11,754 bases of DNA, from positions 1 to 11,754 of the forward strand of contig JAFXOO010000295.1 in NCBI GenBank assembly GCA_017528675.1, in the 5' to 3' direction. Shown in pieces: positions 1 through 5,861 of this stretch. Each line of letters opens with the position of its first letter. Position 1 is the first letter of the stretch. The position numbers and the translations under genes are program-made. The DNA is from Oscillospiraceae bacterium (lineage in GTDB: Bacteria > Bacillota > Clostridia > Oscillospirales > Ruminococcaceae). The notes beneath the pieces are model-generated. The model saw only the letters and a list, made by a program, of their open reading frames with translations. It had not been told where the DNA came from and did no database searches.

Positions 1-43
1 AGGTTGCGTAGCCAAGCCGGTTACGCAGCCTTTCTTTTTTGTC
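1..43 (+). terminator. Rho-independent terminator of an upstream gene
   Basis: Near-perfect inverted repeat (AGGTTGCGTA ... TACGCAGCCT, one mismatch) closing a 10-nt loop, followed by a T-rich run TTTCTTTTTT. This is the standard intrinsic terminator layout for a plus-strand transcript that enters from outside the window. The 5' flank may be cut by the window edge. Confidence 0.75.
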
Positions 44-247
44 GTCTTCATGCCGTCAGCAACGGCAGTCGTTACAGCAACGTCGTAACCATCGTGCATG
101 AGCTTGACGAGTGCAGTGATGCGGACAGATATGAAAAACAGGAGCGTCGCTGCTTTCAGATGCAGCCATTTACTGCTGGCAAAAAGCACAGTTTTCCGCT
201 TTGAATGCTCACCTGAATAGCCAATCTGATAAAAGGCAGCGTTTCTC
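44..247. other. Intergenic stretch, no supported gene
   Basis: About 200 bases lie between the upstream terminator and the next promoter. The plus-strand open frame at 4-204 begins inside the terminator hairpin and has no ribosome binding site. The minus strand is open for about 95 codons across the whole stretch and includes a hydrophobic run (ATLLFFISVRI). It lacks an ATG with a ribosome binding site and runs straight through the terminator, so I do not call it a gene. Confidence 0.5.
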
Positions 248-275
248 TTGACAAATGCAGGGAATATGGTATAAA
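248..275 (+). promoter_or_regulatory. Promoter of the Fur-family/zinc locus
   Basis: The -35 TTGACA (248-253) is a perfect match. The -10 TATAAA (270-275) lies after a 16-bp spacer and is preceded by TGG, an extended -10. The expected transcription start near 282 leaves a leader of about 117 nt before the regulator gene. The two Fur-box-like repeats lie within that leader. Confidence 0.75.
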
Positions 276-289
276 AATTCTTGCAATTT

Positions 290-308
290 GAAAATGAGTT
301 TCAATTTC
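290..308 (+). promoter_or_regulatory. Fur-box-like operator 1
   Basis: GAAAATGAGTTTCAATTTC matches the classical 19-bp Fur consensus (GATAATGATAATCATTATC) at 13 of 19 positions by eye. It contains the inverted core TGAAA-N5-TTTCA. It lies just downstream of the -10, where a bound repressor would block initiation. Which metal is sensed (Fe, Zn, Mn) cannot be told from the site alone. Confidence 0.5.
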
Positions 309-360
309 ATGAGTTCAAAACACGCCGGGATTGCACGGCGTTCTATTTCGACTCAGAATT

Positions 361-379
361 GAAACCGAGTATCAATTTC
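361..379 (+). promoter_or_regulatory. Fur-box-like operator 2
   Basis: GAAACCGAGTATCAATTTC is a near-copy of site 1, starting 71 bp further on, and matches the Fur consensus at about 12 of 19 positions. It ends about 8 nt before the GGAGGG ribosome binding site of the regulator gene. A small GC hairpin (CGCCG...CGGCG, around 323-340) lies between the two sites. Autoregulation by the Fur-family product is the natural inference. Confidence 0.42.
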
Positions 380-398
380 ATAATATGGAGGGAAGACT

Positions 399-800
399 AT
401 GGCATCCTATCAGACGGAATAGAAAACCTGTCTGCTGAAATTTCTGAAAGCCCACAGCAGAGAACCCATGACGATACATGAAATGTACAGAAGGATGGGA
501 CAAGAGTCTTCTTCAGGTGCCGTTCCGGGAGGAAGTACCATCTACCGGCTGATCCGCCAACTGTCCGATGACGGAATTGTGCGGAAAAGCATGCATACCG
601 AACAGCGGGAGACATTTTACAGCTATGCATGCCCGACAGATCAGAATGCAGGACTGTATCTGCGCTGTAAGATCTGCGGACAGCTTCAGCCGATGCAGAC
701 GGAATGCAGTGAGCAGATCGTGAAGCAGATCAAAGAGCAGGAGCATTTTGCGGTGGATGCCAGCATGATCCTGGAAGGTGTCTGTCAGGACTGCCAGTGA
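399..800 (+). pseudogene. Fur-family metalloregulator with an in-frame amber codon at codon 8
   Basis: The expected start is ATG 399, with GGAGGG about 6 nt upstream, reading MASYQTE then TAG (420-422). The same frame then continues KTCLLKFLKAHSREP into an uninterrupted Fur-like sequence to TGA at 798-800. The winged-helix part is recognisable (VPGGSTIYRLIRQLSDDGIV), as are both structural-zinc CxxC pairs (CKIC and CQDC). The histidine-rich metal-sensing segment usual before the first CxxC (HHxHLxC) reads AGLYLRC, so sensing residues are also gone. An internal ATG at 468 could start a 110-aa product, but it would lack the first DNA-binding helix and has no convincing ribosome binding site. 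Family members are usually about 130-150 aa. Alternatives are a sequencing error, or readthrough of TAG. Fur-family identity is firm; Zur, Fur or PerR type is not settled, although the zinc neighbour favours Zur. Confidence 0.8.
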
Positions 801-814
801 AAGGAGCCGTTGTG

Positions 815-865
815 ATGTATTGTGAACAAACGCTGATCTCCATGAAAGTGGAGCTGGTAAACTGA
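815..865 (+). CDS. Possible 16-codon micro-ORF or remnant of a zinc ABC ATPase start
   Basis: ATG 815 has AAAGGAG at 799-805, nine nt upstream and overlapping the regulator's stop codon. It reads MYCEQTLISMKVELVN and stops. The TLIS segment resembles the first residues of ZnuC/AdcC-type ATPases, which often read LIS followed by a Walker region, but everything after it is missing. It may be the stump of a deleted transporter gene or simply chance. It is too short to prove. Confidence 0.22.
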   Translation: MYCEQTLISMKVELVN

Positions 866-901
866 GTGTTTCATTCTTCCATTCCCATTTTTGCTGTGGA
901 G

Positions 902-955
902 CGGAGAGGGCGCACATTGCATTTCCTCCTTAAGATGCTTCCTGCGCTCTCCGTT
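902..955 (+). promoter_or_regulatory. Imperfect leader hairpin upstream of the zinc-binding protein gene
   Basis: GCGGAGAGGGCGCA pairs with TGCGCTCTCCGT across a loop of roughly 28 nt, with one bulge. The loop carries TTCCTCC (923-929), which is exactly complementary to the GGAGGAA ribosome binding site at 990-996 before ATG 1002. The hairpin could be a decayed terminator or attenuator, or could hold an anti-ribosome-binding-site sequence. There is no T-tract. Confidence 0.3.
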
Positions 956-1001
956 CCCGCCCCAAACCATGATCAAAAATCTACAATACGGAGGAATATC
1001 C

Positions 1002-1690
1002 ATGTTTACCAAGAATAAGAATTATCTGATCGTATCCTGCCTCATTGCAGCCCTGTCCCTGACGGGCTGTGCCGGAAACACCGGCTCGTCTTCATCCGCA
1101 CCGGCGGATGAAACCGCAGCGGCTGAAAGCGCTGCTGCCGAAGTACCGTCAGAAACCGCAGTATCCGAACCGCTGTCCATCGTCTGCACGATCTTCCCGG
1201 AATACGACTGGGTGAAGGAGATCCTCGGCGGCCATGCAGCCAATGCAGAGCTGACCTATCTTCTGGACAACGATGTGGATCTGCACAGCTATCAGCCGAC
1301 TGCTGATGATATCATGAAGATCTCCAACTGCGACCTGTTCATCTATGTCGGCGGAGAGTCCGATGAATGGGTGGAGGATGCACTCGCTGAGGCCACAAAT
1401 AAGGACGGTCATTAACCTGATGGACGTACTTGGCGATTCTGCCAAGGTAGAGGAGCTGAAGGAGGGCATGCAGGAGGACGGGCATGACCATGACCACGAT
1501 CATGACTATAGCAAGGAGGTTTCCACCTTTGAGGATGACGAAGTGCAGGATAGACCGCTTTCTGACTGGGAGGGCGACTGGCAGTCTGCCTATCCGCTGG
1601 TGCTGGACGGCTCGCTTGACGAAGCATGGGAGCATAAGGCTGAGGACGGCAGCATGACCGCAGAGGAATACAAGGACTATTACACCAATG
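1002..1690 (+). pseudogene. Decayed zinc-binding lipoprotein, AdcA/ZnuA-ZinT type
   Basis: The start ATG 1002 has GGAGGAA 5 nt upstream. A lipoprotein signal (LIAALSLTGC) leads into the N-terminal lobe of a ZnuA/AdcA zinc-binding protein (IVCTIFPEYDWVKEILGG, then the first zinc histidine in DVDLHSYQP). The frame ends at TAA 1413-1415. The family sequence resumes one frame over as TVINLMDVLGDSAKV, consistent with one extra G at 1403/1404. In the new frame a His-Asp run (1477-1506) passes directly into a ZinT-like domain (LSDWEGDWQSAYPL...EYKDYYTN). The whole C-terminal lobe of ZnuA, with its other zinc ligands, is missing. ZinT similarity stops near 1690, roughly 45 codons into a domain of about 180 residues. 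The open frame beyond is antisense to the next gene. ABC permease and ATPase genes are absent. In life the protein would bind extracellular zinc for import; this copy cannot. Confidence 0.85.
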
Positions 1691-1734
1691 TCAACGCCGG
1701 TGTTGTGGAACGGTATTACACATCGGCATGTACA

Positions 1735-3195
1735 TCACCTGCGCTGGTCATGGGCAAGCTGGCAACCATGGCGCAGTTCCATCTCTCCAAGCTTAAGGGA
1801 GGTGAGGGGCACTCCGGCATGGAGGCTGCTCAGTTCAGCATACCGCCCGATCAGCTCCTCGGCATTTGTCCCGTGCTCCAGTGCGGTCACATAGTCCAGC
1901 GCCGGATTGGTCAGCCGTTCCGCTCTGTCAAAGAGCGGTTCCAGAAACGCCTCCTCGCCAAAGCCTCGCTTTTGCAGGCCGGACTGTGCCAGTTCCAGAA
2001 TCTCCCGCAGCTTTTCGGAAAGCGCCTTCCGTCTGATAAAGGACGGCAGTGTCCGGTGCGTCAGGAGCTCCCGCAGCTCCGGTGCGGTATAACCGTGATG
2101 ATACAGTACCGTATCCGTATCCAGCAGCTCCGTCAGTGCATCAAGCTCCTGCGCAAGACCTGCGTGAAATGCCGCATGGCTGAATACCGCATTCATCGGC
2201 TGCTCACAGGCACTGCGGTACTCAATTGTCCCCCGATAGGTGAGGTCGGCAAACTTGAATGTCCGCAGATGTGCAATATCCTCCATCTCCGGACGGAACG
2301 AAGCTGTACGCCATGCGCCGTCTGCGAAATACTGCCCCGTAATATACGCCGTCCGCATGTAATCCCGCAGCGGGATGGGTGTGAAATGAAAATACCGTCC
2401 CTGCTTGCCGACGCAGTACATGCTCTGCCCTGCCACATACTCGATATATTCATCCAGACCGGAAAAATCCGTTTCATACATTCCGAGATTGTGCGGGTTA
2501 TAGCCCTGTGTGCTCTGTGCCCAGAGATAATCCCTTGAAATCAGCAGATCCGGCAGACAATCCAGCCACGAATTGGCAAACAGCACCGCCTTGAACGGCT
2601 CCAGCCGGTTCATGGTATGCAGTGTTTGCAGAATGCTGTCCTTTTCCACATCAAGCTGCACCTGTGAGGCTGCCGCAATCATCCCGAAATGCGGCAGCCT
2701 GTGAAAATGCCGCTCCGGGTATTCCTTGTATGACTGCAAATGATGATACAGCATCCGGTAGCGGTCATTGGCGATCGGTACGCTGTCATTGTATTTGTAG
2801 TAGGGATGGATTCCCATACCCGTCAGCAAATGCCCGATATCCCGGAAATGCGCCTGTATATCCCCGATATACTGTGAGAAGCGCTCATACAGCTCATAAA
2901 TGCTCTCCTCCTTGCCGAAGGACAGCTCCAGCGTGTTGAAGCTACAGTCAAACGAGAGATTGTCACCCGTAACCGGTTCCGTCAGGGAATACAGGTTGCC
3001 GTTGTCGTCCCTTACCTGCTGTGAGAAGCCGAAACGCTCTGCAAAGCCTGCCACAACCGTCTGCACTGCCGGAATATCGACCGGCCGGCGGGAGAGATTC
3101 ACCAGCGGGAATTCCAGCTCCACGCCCACATAGGCACCCGCTTTCCGTGCTGTCGGCGCAATGTATTTCTGATAGATCGCCTCGTGTACTGTCAT
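1735..3195 (-). CDS. Glutamate-cysteine ligase, GCS2/EgtA-like family
   Basis: This 486-aa protein is predicted to join glutamate and cysteine through the gamma-carboxyl with ATP, in the cytoplasm. It has hallmarks of the plant/EgtA-type GCS2 family: GVELEFPLVNL (about residues 24-34), FNTLELSFG (87-94), AAASQVQLDV (174-183), then an RGTIEYRSACEQPM segment resembling the C-terminal substrate-pocket strand. The start is uncertain. ATG 3234 lies upstream of the likely transcription start. ATG 3210 directly abuts AAAGG. ATG 3195 (MTVHEAIYQKYI) has GGATGG 11 nt upstream, and I chose it for that reason. The gene is convergent with the zinc pseudogene and diverges from a second, unrelated-family ligase. 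Its 3' end lies about 45 bp from the broken ZinT segment. The substrate could be an amine other than cysteine, since GCS2 proteins vary. Confidence 0.82.
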   Translation of the reverse strand: MTVHEAIYQKYIAPTARKAGAYVGVELEFPLVNLSRRPVDIPAVQTVVAGFAERFGFSQQVRDDNGNLYSLTEPVTGDNLSFDCSFNTLELSFGKEESIYELYERFSQYIGDIQAHFRDIGHLLTGMGIHPYYKYNDSVPIANDRYRMLYHHLQSYKEYPERHFHRLPHFGMIAAASQVQLDVEKDSILQTLHTMNRLEPFKAVLFANSWLDCLPDLLISRDYLWAQSTQGYNPHNLGMYETDFSGLDEYIEYVAGQSMYCVGKQGRYFHFTPIPLRDYMRTAYITGQYFADGAWRTASFRPEMEDIAHLRTFKFADLTYRGTIEYRSACEQPMNAVFSHAAFHAGLAQELDALTELLDTDTVLYHHGYTAPELRELLTHRTLPSFIRRKALSEKLREILELAQSGLQKRGFGEEAFLEPLFDRAERLTNPALDYVTALEHGTNAEELIGRYAELSSLHAGVPLTSLKLGEMELRHGCQLAHDQRR

Positions 3196-3234
3196 ATCTT
3201 TAATGTCCATCCTTTCTATAGGTTTACTATGCAT

Positions 3235-3263
3235 AGTATAGCATACCGAAACGGATTTGTCAA
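3235..3263 (-). promoter_or_regulatory. Promoter of the minus-strand GCS2 ligase
   Basis: Read on the minus strand: -35 TTGACA (3263-3258), 17-bp spacer, -10 TATACT (3240-3235) preceded by TGC (extended -10). Transcription would begin near 3228. This excludes ATG 3234 as a normal start and leaves a short leader. Confidence 0.8.
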
Positions 3264-3302
3264 ATGCAGATTTCTGATAACAGGCTATTGTCTGAAGCTA
3301 TG

Positions 3303-3355
3303 TATAGGCAACACCGCACAAAGTCCCATCTGACGGCCGGGCGGTGTTGCCTATA
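3303..3355. repeat. Palindromic repeat A (GGCAACACCGC ends) between divergent promoters
   Basis: The 15-bp perfect arms TATAGGCAACACCGC (3303-3317) and GCGGTGTTGCCTATA (3341-3355) enclose a 23-nt centre. The left end AGGCAACACCGCACAAAG is identical to the inverted right end of the larger element at 5750-5832 and close to the end at 11070-11104. This looks like a shortened member of a mobile, MITE-like family. It sits in the 148-bp gap between the two divergent ligase promoters and could also act as a bidirectional terminator or insulator, although no T-tract follows. Confidence 0.75.
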
Positions 3356-3411
3356 GATTTTGCCTATAATGGCAGATAGAATTTTGCTGCCCTTTAATAA
3401 TACAATTCCTA

Positions 3412-3440
3412 TTGACTATATAGGTGATTCATGGTATACT
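3412..3440 (+). promoter_or_regulatory. Promoter of the plus-strand GshA-type ligase
   Basis: -35 TTGACT (3412-3417), 17-bp spacer, -10 TATACT (3435-3440) preceded by TGG. Transcription from about 3447 gives a leader of about 25 nt to the TTG start at 3472. The GTG at 3424 lies inside the promoter and cannot be the start. Confidence 0.82.
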
Positions 3441-3471
3441 TATATTATCAAGCATTTGGAGGTTGACAGCA

Positions 3472-4620
3472 TTGGGACAGTATCAGTATGAGACTTGCGG
3501 CGGGTTCGGGCTGGAACGGGAGACACTGCGTGTGGATGCAAACGGCGCATTGGCACAGACACCGCATCCATTCGGTGAGGATCCCCACATCACACGGGAT
3601 TTCTGTGAAAATCAGATTGAGCTGATCACACCGGTATGTCATAGTGTGGATGAGGCAGTCCAGGCGCTTGGAAAACTGGATGCGCATGCGAAAGAGGTGC
3701 TTGCAGCGCAGGGCGAGCAGCTCTGGCTGTACAGCAATCCACCGCATTTTGAAACAGAGGACGACATCCCGATCGCTGCCTTTACGGGTATCCACAGCAA
3801 TAAACGCAACTACCGTGAAGCGCTGGAAAGACGCTATGGCAAGCGGCTGATGCTCTATTCCGGCATTCATTTCAACTTTTCCTTCTCTGAGGCGCAGCTA
3901 CAGGAATACAATACAGAGCATGCCAACAGCCAGTCGTTCAGGGATGCACTCTATCTGCGGCTGTATCAACAGCTATTCCGTCATAGCTGGCTTCTGGTAC
4001 TGCTCACAGCGGCAAGCCCGTTCTATGACCTCTCGCTTGACGGCGATCATCTGCACGGCATTGGTTCGGGACAATACGGTTCCCTGCGATGTAGTGAACG
4101 TGGTTACTGGAATCAGTTCGTGCCGCTGCTCGATCACACAGATCTGCACACATTTACCGAAGGCATTCAGACCTATGTGAACAAAGGACTGCTGTTTTCG
4201 GCAAGCGAATTGTATCTGCCTGTACGGCTGAAGCCAAAGGGCGAGAACACGCTGGCAAATTTAGCTGAACACGGCGTGGATCACATTGAACTGCGCATGT
4301 TTGACCTCAACCCGCTCACGCCTCTCGGCGTGGATGCAGATGACCTGAAATTTGCGCATCTGCTGATACTGTATCTGGCAAGCCAGCCGGATACCACATT
4401 CACACCGATACAGCAGGAACAGGCCGTCAACGATCATCAGGCGGCAGCATACTATGATCCGCCGCAATGGCTGCTCTCCCGTGCACAGGAGATTCTGTCC
4501 CAGATGATGCGCTATTTTGGCAATGACCATGCGGCACTGCATATTCTGGAAAAGCAGCATGCCAGACTTTGCGGCAATCGCCTCTGCACACAGATTCGTG
4601 CTGAACAGATTTACCGATAG
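3472..4620 (+). CDS. gshA: Glutamate-cysteine ligase, E. coli GshA / GshF N-terminal type
   Basis: This 382-aa protein is predicted to make gamma-glutamylcysteine from glutamate, cysteine and ATP. Family motifs appear in order: FGLERETLRV (residues 12-21), TRDFCENQIELITP (41-54), LYSNPP (86-91), SGIHFNFSF (130-138), SPFYDLSLDGD (182-192), SLRCSERGYWNQ (204-215) and IELRMFDLNPLTPLGVD (272-288). I chose the TTG at 3472 because GGAGG lies 9 nt upstream and all upstream codons lie in the promoter. The protein is shorter than E. coli GshA (about 518 aa) or the ligase half of bifunctional GshF. It carries no ATP-grasp domain, so glutathione synthesis would need another gene. An amidotransferase gene follows after 16 nt, probably in the same transcript. 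A second ligase of a different family diverges upstream, so redundancy or distinct substrates must be considered. Confidence 0.88.
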   Translation: MGQYQYETCGGFGLERETLRVDANGALAQTPHPFGEDPHITRDFCENQIELITPVCHSVDEAVQALGKLDAHAKEVLAAQGEQLWLYSNPPHFETEDDIPIAAFTGIHSNKRNYREALERRYGKRLMLYSGIHFNFSFSEAQLQEYNTEHANSQSFRDALYLRLYQQLFRHSWLLVLLTAASPFYDLSLDGDHLHGIGSGQYGSLRCSERGYWNQFVPLLDHTDLHTFTEGIQTYVNKGLLFSASELYLPVRLKPKGENTLANLAEHGVDHIELRMFDLNPLTPLGVDADDLKFAHLLILYLASQPDTTFTPIQQEQAVNDHQAAAYYDPPQWLLSRAQEILSQMMRYFGNDHAALHILEKQHARLCGNRLCTQIRAEQIYR

Positions 4621-4636
4621 ACAGGAGAGGATACCC

Positions 4637-5398
4637 ATGTGTGAGCTTCTTGGCATCTCATCGTCAGTTCCGATAGATGCATCACGCTATTTGAAGCTGT
4701 TTTATTCCCATAGTGTACGGCATCCGCACGGATGGGGCATCATGTACGAAAGCGGCGGAGAACGCACCATCATCCATGAACCCGTTTGTGCAGCAGACAG
4801 CGAAATCCTCGGCGGCGTGATCTCCGGTCTCGAACCGCAGAAAACGCTTCTGGGGCACATCCGTCTGGCCACGGTCGGCTCTGTGTGTGAGGAAAACTGC
4901 CACCCCTTTACCGGCTTCGACATGACCGGAAGGGAATGGACACTCATCCATAACGGAACGATCTATTCCGGGAAAATGCACTACCAGTACTATAAGAAGC
5001 AGCATGGTGATACCGACTCAGAGCGGCTGTTTCTCGGACTTCTGGATACAGTGAACGAACGGATCAAACTTGGCAGCATGTCGGAGCACGACCGTTTTGA
5101 GACGGTGTCACAGTTCATCATACAGAATGCCCCCCGCAACAAGCTCAACCTGATGATCTGGGACGGCGAGCTGCTGTATGTCCATAAAAACCTGAAGAAC
5201 ACGCTTTCCTATCATCGGATGGAACAAGGGTATCTCTTTTCCACCCAGCCCCTGAACGACAGCACCTGGATTCCCTTCCCCATCGCACAGGTCATTGCGT
5301 TCCGGGACGGGCAATTGGTCTATCGTGGAGAACGGCACAAGGGCATCTACGTCCCGACGCTGGAGTATATCACTGCAATGGATGCCATGCACATATAG
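4637..5398 (+). CDS. Class II glutamine amidotransferase, YafJ/EgtC-like
   Basis: This 253-aa protein is of the N-terminal-nucleophile type. Cys2 directly follows the initiator Met (MCELLGISS) and would become the catalytic nucleophile after Met removal. Family features are HGWGIMYE (31-38), GHIRLATVGS (73-82) with the substrate-binding Arg76, NCHPFTG (87-93), LIHNGTI (103-109) with the Asn-Gly oxyanion pair, and DTDSERLF (125-132). The start ATG 4637 has AGGAGAGG about 7 nt upstream. No second synthase domain is attached, so it probably hydrolyses a gamma-glutamyl amide, as EgtC does in ergothioneine synthesis, rather than feeding ammonia to its own partner domain. Cotranscription with the ligase fits a scheme where gamma-glutamyl groups are first added and later removed. 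Substrate unknown. A terminator follows at 5592-5624. Confidence 0.85.
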   Translation: MCELLGISSSVPIDASRYLKLFYSHSVRHPHGWGIMYESGGERTIIHEPVCAADSEILGGVISGLEPQKTLLGHIRLATVGSVCEENCHPFTGFDMTGREWTLIHNGTIYSGKMHYQYYKKQHGDTDSERLFLGLLDTVNERIKLGSMSEHDRFETVSQFIIQNAPRNKLNLMIWDGELLYVHKNLKNTLSYHRMEQGYLFSTQPLNDSTWIPFPIAQVIAFRDGQLVYRGERHKGIYVPTLEYITAMDAMHI

Positions 5399-5509
5399 GC
5401 CGCCGGATGCCATACTGATTTCCGCTCAGTCTGTCAAAAAAGTACTGTTGCAGGGTTCGGGGCGGCAGCCCCGATCAGGGCGCTTCGGGCCGAAGGCCCC
5501 GCAATATAG

Positions 5510-5532
5510 CCCCTCCCCCAATGGGGGAGGGG
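5510..5532. repeat. GC-rich palindrome 1
   Basis: CCCCTCCCCC (5510-5519), loop AAT, GGGGGAGGGG (5523-5532): a perfect 10-bp stem. It is preceded by ATATAG, and a very similar ATAG-CCCC hairpin lies downstream of the AraC gene (10831-10857), so this is a dispersed repeat. It sits among other GC-rich short hairpins (such as GGGGC-GGCA-GCCCC near 5460-5475) between the amidotransferase and the next operon. No T-tract follows. Confidence 0.6.
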
Positions 5533-5562
5533 TTGGGGTGGGGGCGCTCACCGGTGCGCCAG

Positions 5563-5592
5563 CACCAGAAAAAGGACTTTATCGACAAGCTG
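5563..5592 (+). repeat. 30-bp dispersed segment, copy 1
   Basis: This segment, beginning CACCAGAAAAAGG and ending CGACAAGCTG, matches the reverse complement of 8253-8282 at 28 of 30 positions. It lies just before the terminator here and between a terminator and a MITE in the other copy. Function unknown; it may be part of a larger decayed repeat. Confidence 0.55.
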
Positions 5593-5624
5593 AGCGGGTT
5601 CCCAGACGGGAGATCCGCTCTTTT
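5592..5624 (+). terminator. Intrinsic terminator after the ligase-amidotransferase operon
   Basis: GAGCGG (5592-5597) pairs with CCGCTC (5615-5620), with a second inner CCC/GGG stem, followed by TTTT. It separates the amidotransferase transcript from the promoter at 5678. The stem is imperfect, so the confidence is moderate. Confidence 0.5.
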
Positions 5625-5677
5625 CATGTCTCAGAATCTGCGCATGGAACAATCGTCACAAAAAACACCAAATGCCC

Positions 5678-5706
5678 TTGCATTTCTGTATGATATGTGC
5701 TATACT
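5678..5706 (+). promoter_or_regulatory. Promoter of the peptidase-lipoprotein operon
   Basis: -35 TTGCAT (5678-5683), 17-bp spacer, -10 TATACT (5701-5706) preceded by TGC. The start near 5713 leaves a leader of about 150 nt before ATG 5862. That leader holds the whole palindromic repeat B. Confidence 0.75.
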
Positions 5707-5749
5707 TAAAGTGGAGCTGATTCTTCTGCTTTTATGTAATTGAGATTCA

Positions 5750-5832
5750 AGGCAATACCGCACAGAGCTGGTGGTACAGATGCAAGCAGATGTGCCGCCA
5801 AGCCGACAGGCGGGCTTTGTGCGGTGTTGCCT
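5750..5832. repeat. Palindromic MITE-like repeat B inside the effector leader
   Basis: This 83-bp element has 18-bp terminal inverted repeats: AGGCAATACCGCACAGAG (5750-5767) and CTTTGTGCGGTGTTGCCT (5815-5832), 16 of 18 complementary. Elements A (3303-3355) and C (11070-11104) share the ends. An in-frame extension of the downstream ORF back to 5790 runs through this element but is not used, because ATG 5862 has the ribosome binding site. In RNA the element would fold into a long stem within the 5' leader. No transposase is encoded. Confidence 0.75.
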
Positions 5833-5861
5833 CAAGTTCATGTCAGAAAGGTTGTGAAACT

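Noticed and set aside
1..283. Minus-strand open frame of about 95 codons with a hydrophobic run, over the terminator and intergenic region
   Set aside because: It has no ATG with a ribosome binding site, runs through a clear terminator hairpin, and matches no family I recognise.
1691..2538. Long plus-strand open frame continuing from the zinc pseudogene
   Set aside because: It is antisense to the well-supported GCS2 ligase, and its sequence has no family features after the ZinT stump.
3424..3471. GTG start for the plus-strand ligase at 3424
   Set aside because: It lies within the promoter, upstream of the expected transcription start.
5295..5709. Plus-strand open frames across the GC-rich repeats after the amidotransferase
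   Set aside because: They span palindromes and a terminator, have no ribosome binding site, and give low-complexity translations.
5790..5861. Upstream extension of the peptidase protein starting within repeat B
   Set aside because: The start would lie inside the mobile element without a ribosome binding site, while ATG 5862 has one and begins the recognisable helical domain.
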